Translations under genes and position numbers: made by a program | Shown here: positions 18,701-27,138 of the stretch, piece after piece | How positions within the stretch are numbered: position 1 is the first letter of the stretch | Layout of the letters: each line of letters begins with the position of its first letter | NCBI GenBank assembly: GCA_910575055.1 | Contig: CAJTDC010000022.1 | Location: 1-46,786 of the forward strand | Source of the DNA: Clostridia bacterium | Lineage (GTDB): Bacteria; Bacillota; Clostridia; Lachnospirales; Anaerotignaceae | Length of the DNA stretch: 46,786 nucleotides | Direction: 5' to 3' | Notes under the pieces: model-generated | Told to the model about the DNA's origin: nothing | Databases searched by the model: none | What the model saw: only the letters and a program-made list of their open reading frames with translations

Positions 18701-21186
18701 TCGGATATCATATCTTTTGTTACATGCATTTTCTTTAATGCTTCTACTTTTGCTTCTCCAAATAAGGCAACAATGTATTCCTGGTCACCGTCAAAATCGG
18801 CATTGTAGGATTTACAAATTGCTTGATGAATATGAATACACCAACCATCTACAAGTGTTACAAATAAAGCACGAATAGAACGTTTGTGTAATGTTGGCTG
18901 TCTGCCTAAAAGTACCACACTGGCATTGATGTTTGCATCATCTGGTAAATCAGCAGGGTCTATACGTTTATCATCAACGGTTACTGTACCATCATAATTA
19001 GCATCACCCTCTATAAATTCTCTTATGTATCTTCGCAAGATATTATAGAAAGCCATACAAGTATTGCGGTCAGAATGAATGACACTATTTATAATGTTGT
19101 AATTAAATTCCCATAAAGAAAGTATCACATCACTTAACTGCTGACCACTTAGAGAAGTAATAAGTCTTGTATTTAGAAGTCCGTGATGGGTTTCCATTTC
19201 TTTAGCGATTTTGTCCAGCACTCGAATTAGTTTTAATTCAAGTAATCTGTCATAGACACGTAAAGCAATGTACCAGGGAATGCCCACAAAGAAAGGGGGC
19301 ATATAAACGTTAGAGGCAGGAATGATAACAGTACGTCCGGAAAAACCTACACGTTTAGATAATACATTCTCACGCATTTTACCATGACTTCTTTTGGAGT
19401 CTTTCCCTAAGAAAAAATGTCTGACAGATACTAAATCTTTATCCGTTCCCTTTCCATAGCCGATATAATCTTTTACTGCTTTAAAAATATCTGTAGAGGA
19501 AGAAGCATTTAAAATACGCAATAAATGTTTATTAAATGCGTGTTTGCTTACCATATCATTGATGACAGTTGTTTGTCTGAAAATAGCTGGCATAACTGGG
19601 AAATATTCCAATACAAAAATATCAAGATTATAACCCTCCTCTTTTAAATAAATTAGAAATCTAGCAATTTGTCGGGAAGTCATAGGTACTGTTTCATTTC
19701 CTAAAAGAGCATCCGCATCTTCTATCATTTCAGAAGTAACATCTGTCTCATTAGACTCGTTGTAAACAACATTAGAATTTAGAGATGGTTCAACATCTTC
19801 ACTTTTGTTCAATAGGCGATTGATTGCTTCACTGATGTCTGTCCTTTCTAAAAGCATAACAATTGCATCAATGCCGGTAATATAATTTACTTTTTGTATT
19901 GCGGATAAATCCTGTGCTTCTTCAATGTGCAGGTCTGATACACTGACCATATGCTTGCCATTCATAATTTTATCAATGGATTTTACATTTAAAATCTCTG
20001 CTAAACAAGAACGTCTATCTACCCAGAATGGACTTACAATTTTATTTTGCAGTTTAATCTTTCCCCATTTGCTGCCTTGGTCGCTGGACTCTAAATTGTT
20101 TTTAGAAATGATAGTTGTTATTTTGGATAAGTCCAAAGGGGCAATACGAAAAAAGTCTCCGCAAGGCACAAGGTCAAGACAATAGGTTCTTAAGATTGCT
20201 TGCGTTACTAAACTGTTTCTGTTAGGACTTCTATTTGCTTTAATATCTTCATGTGCTTCGTTCCATGGACCATCTTCGCCATCTGCAAGCACTGTGAAAA
20301 TCTTTTTACGGAGATGTTCATCATCTGCATACCAAGTAAAGAAGTCATCTAATGTTTTATGCATATTGCAAGCTTCTAATGCCCATGTTTCCATTTCTCC
20401 AATCTTTTGTCCTTTTTTCTCATTATCAGAACCAGTAGGCTGACCAAATACAGGGTTTACCGATTTAGGATAACCTACTGCAGAAACCTTTAGATTAGAA
20501 ATCTGTTCTAACTTTAGAATGTACATATAGCCGGTCATGACAGGTCTTTCTATGTACTTTCCAAACATTGGATTAAAGAGACGTTTTGGTTTTAATCCAG
20601 CAGCTTCATATTCTTCAATGACATCTTGTTTAATGTCAGGATAGAAAGGAGAAACAACTGCGATTCTTCCTGTTTTTTTCATTACTGCGCCTAAAGCTAC
20701 TTCCAATACTTGACCAAAATTCATACGGCTGGGAAGTCCTAAAGGGTTCAAACAGATGTCCAATATCTCTCCAGTTTGTGGGTCATAAGGCATCATTTCA
20801 TGAGGTAATATTCTGGCAATAACAGACTTATTGCCATATCGTCCAGCAACTTTATCACCTTCTGCAGCACGATGATAAGCAGTAACATATACAGTGATGT
20901 TATTCTTATAATGAGAAACATAGGTTATCTCCCCACTAATTTTTGCTTTGATTTTCTTTAGTTTAGAATTTTCTTTTACAACAGTTATTACTGCTTCTCC
21001 ACTGCTTACCCAGGAATGAAGCCTTGCAATGCCATTTGTAGGATAAATAGATTCACCATGCTTTAGGGTATACTCATATTTAAAAATTTGTATGCTAGTA
21101 AACATATCATCATAAAGCAATCTATCGGAGATTAAAACAGCATCATCAATTGTAGAGGATAAAGCAGTTTTATAACCAATAAGCAA
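15784..21186 (-). CDS. Divergent RNA polymerase: C-terminal beta fused to full beta'
   Basis: About residues 1-330 are the C-terminal part of beta: TIDDAVLISDRLLYDD (beta's GYNFEDAILISE region), GDKVAGRYGNKSVIARILP (110-128), LNPLGLPSRMNFGQVLEV (146-163), GQPTGSDNEKKGQKIGEME and WALEA. The rest is beta': GKMRENVLSKRVGFSGRTV, LGRQPTLHKRSIRA, the catalytic NADFDGDQ at 795-802 with its three Mg2+-binding Asp, GARGKPAQLMQ near 1075 leading into the trigger-loop region, a zinc site CKSKDCICSKCYG near 1437, and AAQSMCEPASQMTM near 1470 with THSGGV. The N-terminal beta' zinc ribbon is not evident. The tail is acidic and low-complexity and ends KLSKFSLL. The start is TTG without a ribosome site and overlaps the previous gene by 17 bases. 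Confidence 0.95.
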   Translation of the reverse strand: MLIGYKTALSSTIDDAVLISDRLLYDDMFTSIQIFKYEYTLKHGESIYPTNGIARLHSWVSSGEAVITVVKENSKLKKIKAKISGEITYVSHYKNNITVYVTAYHRAAEGDKVAGRYGNKSVIARILPHEMMPYDPQTGEILDICLNPLGLPSRMNFGQVLEVALGAVMKKTGRIAVVSPFYPDIKQDVIEEYEAAGLKPKRLFNPMFGKYIERPVMTGYMYILKLEQISNLKVSAVGYPKSVNPVFGQPTGSDNEKKGQKIGEMETWALEACNMHKTLDDFFTWYADDEHLRKKIFTVLADGEDGPWNEAHEDIKANRSPNRNSLVTQAILRTYCLDLVPCGDFFRIAPLDLSKITTIISKNNLESSDQGSKWGKIKLQNKIVSPFWVDRRSCLAEILNVKSIDKIMNGKHMVSVSDLHIEEAQDLSAIQKVNYITGIDAIVMLLERTDISEAINRLLNKSEDVEPSLNSNVVYNESNETDVTSEMIEDADALLGNETVPMTSRQIARFLIYLKEEGYNLDIFVLEYFPVMPAIFRQTTVINDMVSKHAFNKHLLRILNASSSTDIFKAVKDYIGYGKGTDKDLVSVRHFFLGKDSKRSHGKMRENVLSKRVGFSGRTVIIPASNVYMPPFFVGIPWYIALRVYDRLLELKLIRVLDKIAKEMETHHGLLNTRLITSLSGQQLSDVILSLWEFNYNIINSVIHSDRNTCMAFYNILRRYIREFIEGDANYDGTVTVDDKRIDPADLPDDANINASVVLLGRQPTLHKRSIRALFVTLVDGWCIHIHQAICKSYNADFDGDQEYIVALFGEAKVEALKKMHVTKDMISDKDGEFVLDLVQDTCLGLYCMTSYKNNIDKIQKEDSNVFFYDDATALQTDLEYGTLHYYDVVIYRNKETNNYYLSTAGRILLNTVIPNALTDIPFRDKKGIAKEMQIDTNGINFCELKFDDVWASTKPAEGRTNILIGSILNYTYETVSERETVLVCQKLYELGLIASDLYGVSMTLDDLSAPVDISDVMAKPKEKSDESNLLYQFGLIQLEEKEIVEKKAWRDAQKDAQKKILSGLPYNSNTYYMLHSGARGKPAQLMQSVGFVGTIRKTETDDIRTPILNGYGNGLTSFDLYQTTFSARMGVVSTQAETKNAGYATRQAVYMSNGFFISEDDCGISNSIYTVKYDTQDVSIYNEQGTLFQFEKLQNRFISDDTEGHELIKNTLVLNSYLFTDKVLSELLASDIKTINLDGELFELKRKLTEHSKEELLSMYSYALPFVEEDFKITQKSLEYIEQMELNEVIALTSNETLLDLSKLEEAYLEVDYDSSRYSLYSFESNEEVPFPENSLFLFTVKDTSEGYRYYHRLLDNGLLTPDAFKYLLFKKIRSIEFEDVTVHIRYGITDVFSNLIQDRIAIALPYLTKHHTITERTLKEIEHYQLKYIPIRTTLTCKSKDCICSKCYGYKTKSNHLLDVGTNVGIAAAQSMCEPASQMTMNVTHSGGVRSGNLIGGLDYYRKLLKGRLAPKMDMDKLERPTTHSGYIKLEKLNNNLIKIVDEDSSLIASFITEKERINLPDGVYVDKGDVIISGFTDLQKYSSNDIFLSALKTRYLLILEYDKVFSGNNLNVNSRNYEIFARLQTSQVFLDAFEDLPPIKSAGQEIEDKTGKYSLFVATQYEVVRRFTGIGAVAFEYIDDMLNSSILYPEENKMVSGTSNLFTGTPVGSKSIVFKPSLFVEKRVKEDSKISINKMPELSSDPFADLYSKLSNDTVANTDNDMPISKVEETVVEETTAEPEEPKKNSDIGKLSKFSLL

Positions 21187-23455
21187 GTGCTGGTCTTTTA
21201 GGGTCTTTTACAAGAGCTACTTTCCCTTGTGCAAGACGTTCCCATGTTTCATACTCTTTCATATCTGTTGAGAAATAATAGAGTACAATTTCATTAGGCT
21301 TGTAGATATTGTCACTCTTTAGATTTAGATTGTAGAGATAGAATGTTTCTTTATCAGAAACAGATGCTGGTGCATAGTGCTTGAAAATATCATCACCATA
21401 TTGAAACGTATAAGCTACAAAGGTTTTGTTCCAATCACTCATTAGAAGAACTAATGCAGTATCTGGTTTTATTTGTAAGCCATGTAGCGTAACCAAATCT
21501 TCTACTGTATAATAGAGACAAGGTATTTCTGTATCTACTCCTGTTGCTACAAGAGCACGTTCTGGGTGCAATAAAGGAACTGCCTGGTTCTGCATATTTG
21601 TTCCCATAAGAGACCTTTTCGGCTGAATATACTCTGCAAAAGGTATCATGGAACGAGAGATAGACATATCAAAATAAGGTGAGATTTCTCTGTAATCTAC
21701 ACGTTTTGTTGATACAGTTGTAATATCGCCATTACAGCGAACGGTGGTAATCTCATTAGATAAATCATCATTCCATGCGGCAATATTTTTGTTTCTTTCT
21801 TTTGCGGCAGAAATTTCTTCGATCTCACCTGTAGGGACACCATCTATTACTTTTTCATAAGGTGCTACTATTTCTCCTGTTTCTTCATTGACTTTTGCAA
21901 ATACACTGAGTTGATGAACAGAACCTATTTTGTCAGATTCCGGAGCGTGTAAAGAATCTAAACGACCATATTGTCCAAACTGTACAGATGTCATATCTTT
22001 AGGAGCAGATGGCATGAGTGCTGATGATTTTCTGGATACGGTCACTTTAGAGAGTAGATTTGTTAAATCTGGTTGTGTTAATTCTCTATTCTCACTAGAT
22101 AGTAAATATCTCTTTAAATCCCTTGAAGGCAAATAACGAAGAGTATTTGTCAACTCTTTTATCGTTCTGGATTCTGGCAGTTTCATTAGAAGGTCTTGGT
22201 AGACTTCTTTTACTGTTGCAATCACTTTTGCATCAAAAGTAACAATTGCACGATTATCGATAGAGTATTGATTGGTGTCTATTTTCTGCATATATCCTGC
22301 TGTTAGATAGTAGTTAATGCCAGAAATAAAATCATCTGCTGTAACCGTGGTATCCGTTCTTGTAACTACTTTACTACCTTCTGGAGTAATTACCTTTAGA
22401 GCAAGTAAATCAGTATCATTTAAATCCTTTAGGACTTTCTCATTGATATAAGTACCAGTGCTATAACCAGCAGCGTCTTCCCCCAGTTGATAACCTTTTA
22501 CACGAAAATACATAGAGGATAAATCTTGTATTGTTAAATCTCTTTCTGCTGTAATGATTAATTGTGTAATGTCATGACGACGAATTTCTCTGGCATCGTC
22601 ATCTTGAATACAAGTTCCTTTTTTGATAAAGAAAGAAGTAACATTTCCTTCTTCGTCAAAAATAGGAACATTAATATCTTCCGCTAAAAAAGAACCTACA
22701 GCACGATGACCAATAGAAAGTTTAGATTCAATATTCTCTCTGTTCTTGAAATTCAATCTTGCAATATACTCTTTTACTCTGGAATACTTCCATGCAAAAG
22801 TAGCTTGTGTCTGCTGTCCACCACGTTTATTTTTACTTAGCATTTTAGTGTAGACTTCTGAAACACATTCTTCTAATGTAGGTTCCATGCCTTTCTTACT
22901 TTTATCAGCAGCTAAAGTGTTTAAATTCTTATCACTGATTTCAGATGGAAAAGCATTTAAAAGTTCTCTGGGAGAAAATGCCATTTTACTTTTTAGCATG
23001 GTATAAGGCATACCTGAGATTGCTTTTAGAAAAACTCCAATCGGGATAATGCCGCCAGACCCTAACTTTATGGCTAAACCACCTTTATTTAGGAAAATGG
23101 AAATCTTACCATTGCTGTTTGTAATGATATTCAGAGTACCTAAATAATCATTCTTGTCATTTGGTTTAGGTGGTTCTAATACAAAACCTGGTGCTCTCTG
23201 ATAGATGTTTACAACAGACTTGTTAGAGCCATCAATCAGAAAGCCAATCGTTGGGTCATTGTAAGGAATTTCTACAGTTTCAATAACACCATTGTACTCA
23301 AATAAATCAGATTTAAAATTTATTTTAGAGTACAAAGAAATATATCTATCTTTATCTGAATGATGCGTTTCAAATCGGTCAAAGGAAATGGACACGTTAT
23401 AAGGTGCTTCATTCAGTTCCAACGATATATTTTTTATTTGTTCCATAATATCCAA
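21170..23455 (-). CDS. Divergent RNA polymerase beta, N-terminal two thirds
   Basis: The C-terminal half matches bacterial RpoB: SRKSSALMPS (rifampicin-region fork, about 474), FGQYGRLDSLHAPESDKIGS (about 491), FAKVNEETGEIVAPYEKV, and IPFAEYIQPKRSLMGTNMQ followed by NQAVPLL (about 617). The N-terminal half is strongly diverged. The start is TTG at 23455, six bases after GAGGAGG; an ATG at 23446 is too far from it. The frame ends with an unrelated eight-residue tail just where beta's next conserved block begins in the +1 frame, which continues in the neighbouring gene. It acts as part of the catalytic core; no alpha, omega or sigma subunit is visible in the window. Confidence 0.92.
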   Translation of the reverse strand: MDIMEQIKNISLELNEAPYNVSISFDRFETHHSDKDRYISLYSKINFKSDLFEYNGVIETVEIPYNDPTIGFLIDGSNKSVVNIYQRAPGFVLEPPKPNDKNDYLGTLNIITNSNGKISIFLNKGGLAIKLGSGGIIPIGVFLKAISGMPYTMLKSKMAFSPRELLNAFPSEISDKNLNTLAADKSKKGMEPTLEECVSEVYTKMLSKNKRGGQQTQATFAWKYSRVKEYIARLNFKNRENIESKLSIGHRAVGSFLAEDINVPIFDEEGNVTSFFIKKGTCIQDDDAREIRRHDITQLIITAERDLTIQDLSSMYFRVKGYQLGEDAAGYSTGTYINEKVLKDLNDTDLLALKVITPEGSKVVTRTDTTVTADDFISGINYYLTAGYMQKIDTNQYSIDNRAIVTFDAKVIATVKEVYQDLLMKLPESRTIKELTNTLRYLPSRDLKRYLLSSENRELTQPDLTNLLSKVTVSRKSSALMPSAPKDMTSVQFGQYGRLDSLHAPESDKIGSVHQLSVFAKVNEETGEIVAPYEKVIDGVPTGEIEEISAAKERNKNIAAWNDDLSNEITTVRCNGDITTVSTKRVDYREISPYFDMSISRSMIPFAEYIQPKRSLMGTNMQNQAVPLLHPERALVATGVDTEIPCLYYTVEDLVTLHGLQIKPDTALVLLMSDWNKTFVAYTFQYGDDIFKHYAPASVSDKETFYLYNLNLKSDNIYKPNEIVLYYFSTDMKEYETWERLAQGKVALVKDPKRPALAYWL

Positions 23456-23473
23456 GTAAATCCTCCTCTTTCT

Positions 23474-23716
23474 TTAGACGCATAAAATGCCCAGGACACC
23501 TTTATTGTCCAGGTTATATGCTGGTAGTTTTTCTTTTTTATTAGGGTGCAATATCACACCAATGATTTCGCCATAGTCACGACGATATTGCTTTACAAAA
23601 ATTTTATTAAGCAAAATGGAAGCATCTTCCTGCTGTATAAAATGTTCCGGTTTATAATAGTCTAATGGTATGATTCCTTTATCAGTCAGTTGAAATGCTT
23701 TTATTTCATAGGTCAT
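23474..23716 (-). CDS. 80-residue protein of unknown function
   Basis: Begins MTYEIKAFQL at the ATG of 23716, which has GAGGTG five to eight bases upstream (an in-frame GTG overlaps that site and is less likely). Small, soluble, mixed alpha/beta in appearance, with no motif I know. It is 18 bases before the polymerase beta frame and cotranscribed with it. Confidence 0.65.
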   Translation of the reverse strand: MTYEIKAFQLTDKGIIPLDYYKPEHFIQQEDASILLNKIFVKQYRRDYGEIIGVILHPNKKEKLPAYNLDNKGVLGILCV

Positions 23717-23732
23717 AGTTATCACCTCACAA

Positions 23733-23915
23733 TCATAACTTTAATTGTTTCAGACCAGTAATTGATTTTTTGACTTTTTGTTCTGTAACATCGTTAGAAG
23801 CGATGTACTCTTGTTTCTGGTCTGTATTATGAATATTCTTGTTTTCGTTTTTAGTAGAAAAAATGGGAATACCTACAATAGAATCTACTTTATCAATAGG
23901 TTTGTCGAATCGCAT
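23733..23915 (-). CDS. 60-residue protein of unknown function
   Basis: Starts at ATG 23915 (MRFDKPIDKV), preceded by GAGGAGG; the frame can be extended upstream but without a ribosome site. It overlaps the end of the preceding gene by 23 bases. The middle is polar and probably disordered, and the C-terminus SITGLKQLKL is a short basic-hydrophobic tail. Unrecognised. Confidence 0.6.
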   Translation of the reverse strand: MRFDKPIDKVDSIVGIPIFSTKNENKNIHNTDQKQEYIASNDVTEQKVKKSITGLKQLKL

Positions 23916-25077
23916 ACAATACCTCCTCTCGCCTGTTAGAGGCAATAATGCCTCTTGCAACTAAATCATCAAAATACTTATGAAGTAAAAAGTCTGCTTC
24001 ATCTAAAGGTATATTGGCATTAAAGAGTTCTGTTTTTTTCATTTTGATACATTCTAATCCAATATCATTGCGACAGAGATAACGTCTGAGGTCTTCTATC
24101 GCTCTCATATTTTTATTATATAAATGCTTACTAATTAGAAATAGGCGATAATAATCCAATATTGTTTGATTTTCTTTTGTGTAAAAATCATAAAGAATAT
24201 CCCATGTTTTTTCTAAATCAAAAGGAAAAGAAACATATAATGGAAAGTTAGAACAGAAATCTATAACGAGACTTCTTGAAAGAGAATCAATTTGGTCTAA
24301 TTCATTTCCATATATCACAGTAGCTTTAGCAATATCTGCATCCGTTAAAGTAATTATGGAATAGTCAAGCAAACGAATTAAAATGCTTTTACAGTTATCT
24401 CCATAGAAAGTATACAATAAAAGATTGTTTACTAATATTTTTTGCAATTCTTGAAAACATTGTTTATAAGCATCACACCACTGTATCCACTTTGGATATA
24501 AGTTTTGAACTAAGTCATTATCCCAAAAACCAAATAATCTCATTCTGCATATTACAAGCAGATATGCAATATAGATGGAATGAAATGTATTTATATTGAT
24601 TGCATTCATTACTTCTGTTTTAAATTCCTCTTCGCTTTCAATAACTCTAAAAAGTGTTTTCTGATTGTTAATAAATATATCAGATGCCTGTATCACCTTT
24701 GTAAAATCATAAGCAGTAATATCGTTAAAGATAGACTTGCTTGTAGTTCTTGTACGAGTAATGTAACTTGTAATTGTTTTGGATGTTTCATTTGTTGGAA
24801 CATAATAAGCCTTTCTATCTTTATAAAAGAAATCCTTTAAAAATTGTTCTGCCATATCTATGTCGTATCCAGAAAAAAGATAGGTATAAAGAAATACTCG
24901 CCATACCAAATATTTAGGATGATATGGCTCTAACTGCATTACTTCTTCTATTTTTGATTGTAAGTCAGGACAATCAGGTAAAAGATAATCTTTTCCAGAT
25001 GCAACTTTTACAGAGGTAATAATTGAAAACAATCCACCTTCCTCTGGCTTATCTTTTGTAAAATCAAAATCTGTCAT
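23893..25077 (-). CDS. 394-residue protein of unknown function
   Basis: Starts at ATG 25077 with AGGAGGG about 11 bases upstream, directly behind the U-tract of the hairpin at 25102-25124. The protein is helical and rich in aromatic residues, without signal peptide or known motif; cysteines are scattered and form no obvious site. Its 3' end overlaps the 60-residue ORF. It lies between the ligase and the polymerase and shares their strand, so a role in replication or transcription of the element is possible but not shown. Confidence 0.75.
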   Translation of the reverse strand: MTDFDFTKDKPEEGGLFSIITSVKVASGKDYLLPDCPDLQSKIEEVMQLEPYHPKYLVWRVFLYTYLFSGYDIDMAEQFLKDFFYKDRKAYYVPTNETSKTITSYITRTRTTSKSIFNDITAYDFTKVIQASDIFINNQKTLFRVIESEEEFKTEVMNAININTFHSIYIAYLLVICRMRLFGFWDNDLVQNLYPKWIQWCDAYKQCFQELQKILVNNLLLYTFYGDNCKSILIRLLDYSIITLTDADIAKATVIYGNELDQIDSLSRSLVIDFCSNFPLYVSFPFDLEKTWDILYDFYTKENQTILDYYRLFLISKHLYNKNMRAIEDLRRYLCRNDIGLECIKMKKTELFNANIPLDEADFLLHKYFDDLVARGIIASNRREEVLYAIRQTY

Positions 25078-25089
25078 ATAGTAAATCCC

Positions 25090-25124
25090 TCCTAAAAAAG
25101 AAGTGACAGAACTAGTCTGTCACT
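25090..25124 (-). terminator. Hairpin with U-tract at the end of the ligase region
   Basis: AGTGACAGA (25102-25110) pairs with TCTGTCACT (25116-25124), loop of five, then TCTTTTTT on the minus strand. The U-tract runs straight into the AGGAGG of the next gene. The TAG that ends the ligase-like extension lies in the loop. Confidence 0.8.
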
Positions 25125-25339
25125 AATACGTTAATTGCCTGAGATTTTCGTTCAAATGTAATTTCGCTTCCAGGCACAATTTTATTGTGAATTAGAATTG
25201 CAGGAGAGCCAACAGAAACACGTCGTGCCACATTAAAGTCTTTTGTTACAACAGGTTTTATCTGTAAAACAACAGAAGCGTTTACTCTTTTCTGTTCAAA
25301 TAGAATTGCTTCTACAATTCCTTTATACTGCGGAGATTT
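25112..25339 (-). pseudogene. In-frame continuation of the ligase beyond a TGA (OB-domain-like)
   Basis: After the TGA at 25342-25340 the same frame stays open for 75 codons to a TAG at 25114-25112. The product begins KSPQYKGIVEAILFEQ, continues LQIKPVVTKDFNVARRV, and includes SPAILIHNKIVPGSE. In NAD-dependent ligases the adenylation domain ends AIxYKF and is followed by an OB fold with a repeated 'hydrophobic-G-x-A-x-x-HN' pattern; the extension resembles this. It is either the mutated or recoded 3' part of the ligase gene. Confidence 0.55.
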
Positions 25340-26551
25340 TCATTGTTCGTACTTTATTGCAACATTAGCATCACTATACTGGTCTTTTCTATCCGTTAGA
25401 GAAACTTGTATTTTTTCACAGACAACACCATCGGATGGTATTTCAAGCTGTTCTCCTTTTTCCCATAGAACATCTAGTATATTGCTTTTTAGCCAAGTTT
25501 TAAAGGTAGCAAAGTCTTGCGGAATTTCTCCATAGAGAACTAAAATGTAAGGTGGCACTTCAAAACCATTTTGAATAAAACTTGCATACTTTTCTGTTAT
25601 GGTAGTACCAATGTTTTCTCCGCCATGAGCGATAAAATGAAGTCCTTCAAAATCTTCTTTGTCATATTTATCAGGAGCAACCAACAGAGAACCTGCTGCA
25701 GACTTTGGTGTTTTTAAATCCTTATTAGGATACTTTGCATTTAATTTCTGCAAGTTCGTAGCCTTGATGTATGCTTCTCCTGTAATGGTTACAAAACCAG
25801 ATGTGTCTTTAATTTCATTAGGGATGACTTGTTGTAATGCTTTTGTGTAATCAAAACCATCAGAGTATCGCCCTCTGCTTAAAGCAAGTTCAAATTTATT
25901 ATCAACATATCCAGTTTTAGCATTCATACCATCTACCTTTAGAGAGAATAAAATGTCTGAATGGGAACTGTGTATAAATGAAAAAGTATCTTCATAGGAC
26001 TCTTGCGGGAGTATAGAAGTTGTTTTTGCACTACGAAGTGTTTGCGTGTATTTGCTACTCTTTAGAGTGCCTTTAGAGAGAATACCATTCTTTGTCAGCA
26101 CATCTTTTAAAATGCCATCATAAACATCATCATCATAGGATTGTGATTTTAGATAGACTGTGTTAGGGTAGATTGCTGTGTAAAGATTTAGCAATGTGTC
26201 ATAGTTTTCATCACTGATAACTGGCTTATTATAACGATAGCAAGCTCGGAATACAAGCAGTTCGTTTAGTTTATCTCTAAAGGGTTCTAAGTTGTTTAAC
26301 AACTTTTTTCCTGTTTCATTTACCACTGAATAAATATACTGTTTCCAGATGTCTGAATCAGTAGCAATATACAGTGGTACTTCATACTCATTGAATAATA
26401 ATACAGTATCAATGATGTCAATAGCATTATCTGTAGCAATATCTTCTATGCCTAAAGAATTACACATCTGTAAACCTGCTTCTCTATTTAGAGTCAACAC
26501 TTTGCTTAACACTTGTTTTTGCACAGCAATAGGTGCTTCATTCAGTTTCAT
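25340..26551 (-). CDS. NAD-dependent DNA ligase, adenylation core
   Basis: Seals nicks by ligase-AMP formation with NAD+. Recognisable motifs are YDTLLNLY (domain Ia), LKVDGMNAKTGY with nucleotidyl-acceptor Lys about residue 205, SRGRYSDGFDY, ITGEAYIKA, KSAAGSLL, PSDGVVCEKI and VAIKYE at the end. The protein stops there (403 aa), whereas LigA proteins of 650-700 aa continue with OB, zinc, helix-hairpin-helix and BRCT domains. An OB-like continuation lies in frame after a TGA. The start at 26551 overlaps the previous gene by 14 bases with GGAGG just upstream. This is probably an element-specific, phage-like minimal ligase. Confidence 0.8.
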   Translation of the reverse strand: MKLNEAPIAVQKQVLSKVLTLNREAGLQMCNSLGIEDIATDNAIDIIDTVLLFNEYEVPLYIATDSDIWKQYIYSVVNETGKKLLNNLEPFRDKLNELLVFRACYRYNKPVISDENYDTLLNLYTAIYPNTVYLKSQSYDDDVYDGILKDVLTKNGILSKGTLKSSKYTQTLRSAKTTSILPQESYEDTFSFIHSSHSDILFSLKVDGMNAKTGYVDNKFELALSRGRYSDGFDYTKALQQVIPNEIKDTSGFVTITGEAYIKATNLQKLNAKYPNKDLKTPKSAAGSLLVAPDKYDKEDFEGLHFIAHGGENIGTTITEKYASFIQNGFEVPPYILVLYGEIPQDFATFKTWLKSNILDVLWEKGEQLEIPSDGVVCEKIQVSLTDRKDQYSDANVAIKYEQ

Positions 26552-27137
26552 AAATATCCTCCCCTAATAACAAATTATTTTTAAAATTTTGTTTACAAAA
26601 TGGTTGCAAACTTTGTACTACTTGACTGATGTAATAGACATCGCCATCTAGTGGAATAATGTTACCCTTTAGAAGCAACAACATAGCAACTAATTGTTCA
26701 TTGACTGAAATGTAACAGGAAATGGAAATGACTGGTTTCCAGAATACTTTCGTTTCAACTTTCATAGTGCTGGGTAAATCAGATAGTAATAGGTTTATTT
26801 GTTTAATTAAAACTGTTTCCAGCATTTGCTGTAAACTTTTTAATTTCTCTTTAGAGAGTGCATAAAGTGTTTTACCTTCATTGAAACTTGAAATAATAGT
26901 TAGATGTCCTATTGATTCAAGTGTCATTTTAGAGATGTCATTGGTATCTGATGTGAATAATTTTAAGGGTTCTTTTGCAATATTCGTATCAGAAAAAAAG
27001 CATCTAAACAGGTACAACTTCCCGTTAGATGCTCGAAAGATTGCTCGATAATAACCTATGAAATCTACCAGAACATCTTCCCAATAGAAGTACATAGGTT
27101 TTCTTGCATTGATTAACTTTTGTATATAATTTGTCAT
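26538..27137 (-). CDS. 199-residue protein of unknown function
   Basis: Start chosen at ATG 27137 (MTNYIQKLIN), preceded by AGGAG nine bases upstream; it follows the sortase stop immediately. No signal peptide, one moderately hydrophobic stretch (NEQLVAMLLLLKGN), and no known motif. It is translationally linked to the ligase gene by a 14-base overlap. Confidence 0.65.
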   Translation of the reverse strand: MTNYIQKLINARKPMYFYWEDVLVDFIGYYRAIFRASNGKLYLFRCFFSDTNIAKEPLKLFTSDTNDISKMTLESIGHLTIISSFNEGKTLYALSKEKLKSLQQMLETVLIKQINLLLSDLPSTMKVETKVFWKPVISISCYISVNEQLVAMLLLLKGNIIPLDGDVYYISQVVQSLQPFCKQNFKNNLLLGEDIYETE

Positions 27138-27138
27138 T

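Noticed and set aside
15784-23455. Host housekeeping rpoB/rpoC
   Set aside because: The sequence is far more diverged than any Bacillota core enzyme, has a beta-C/beta' fusion, lacks the beta' N-terminal zinc ribbon, and is not beside rplL or rpsL.
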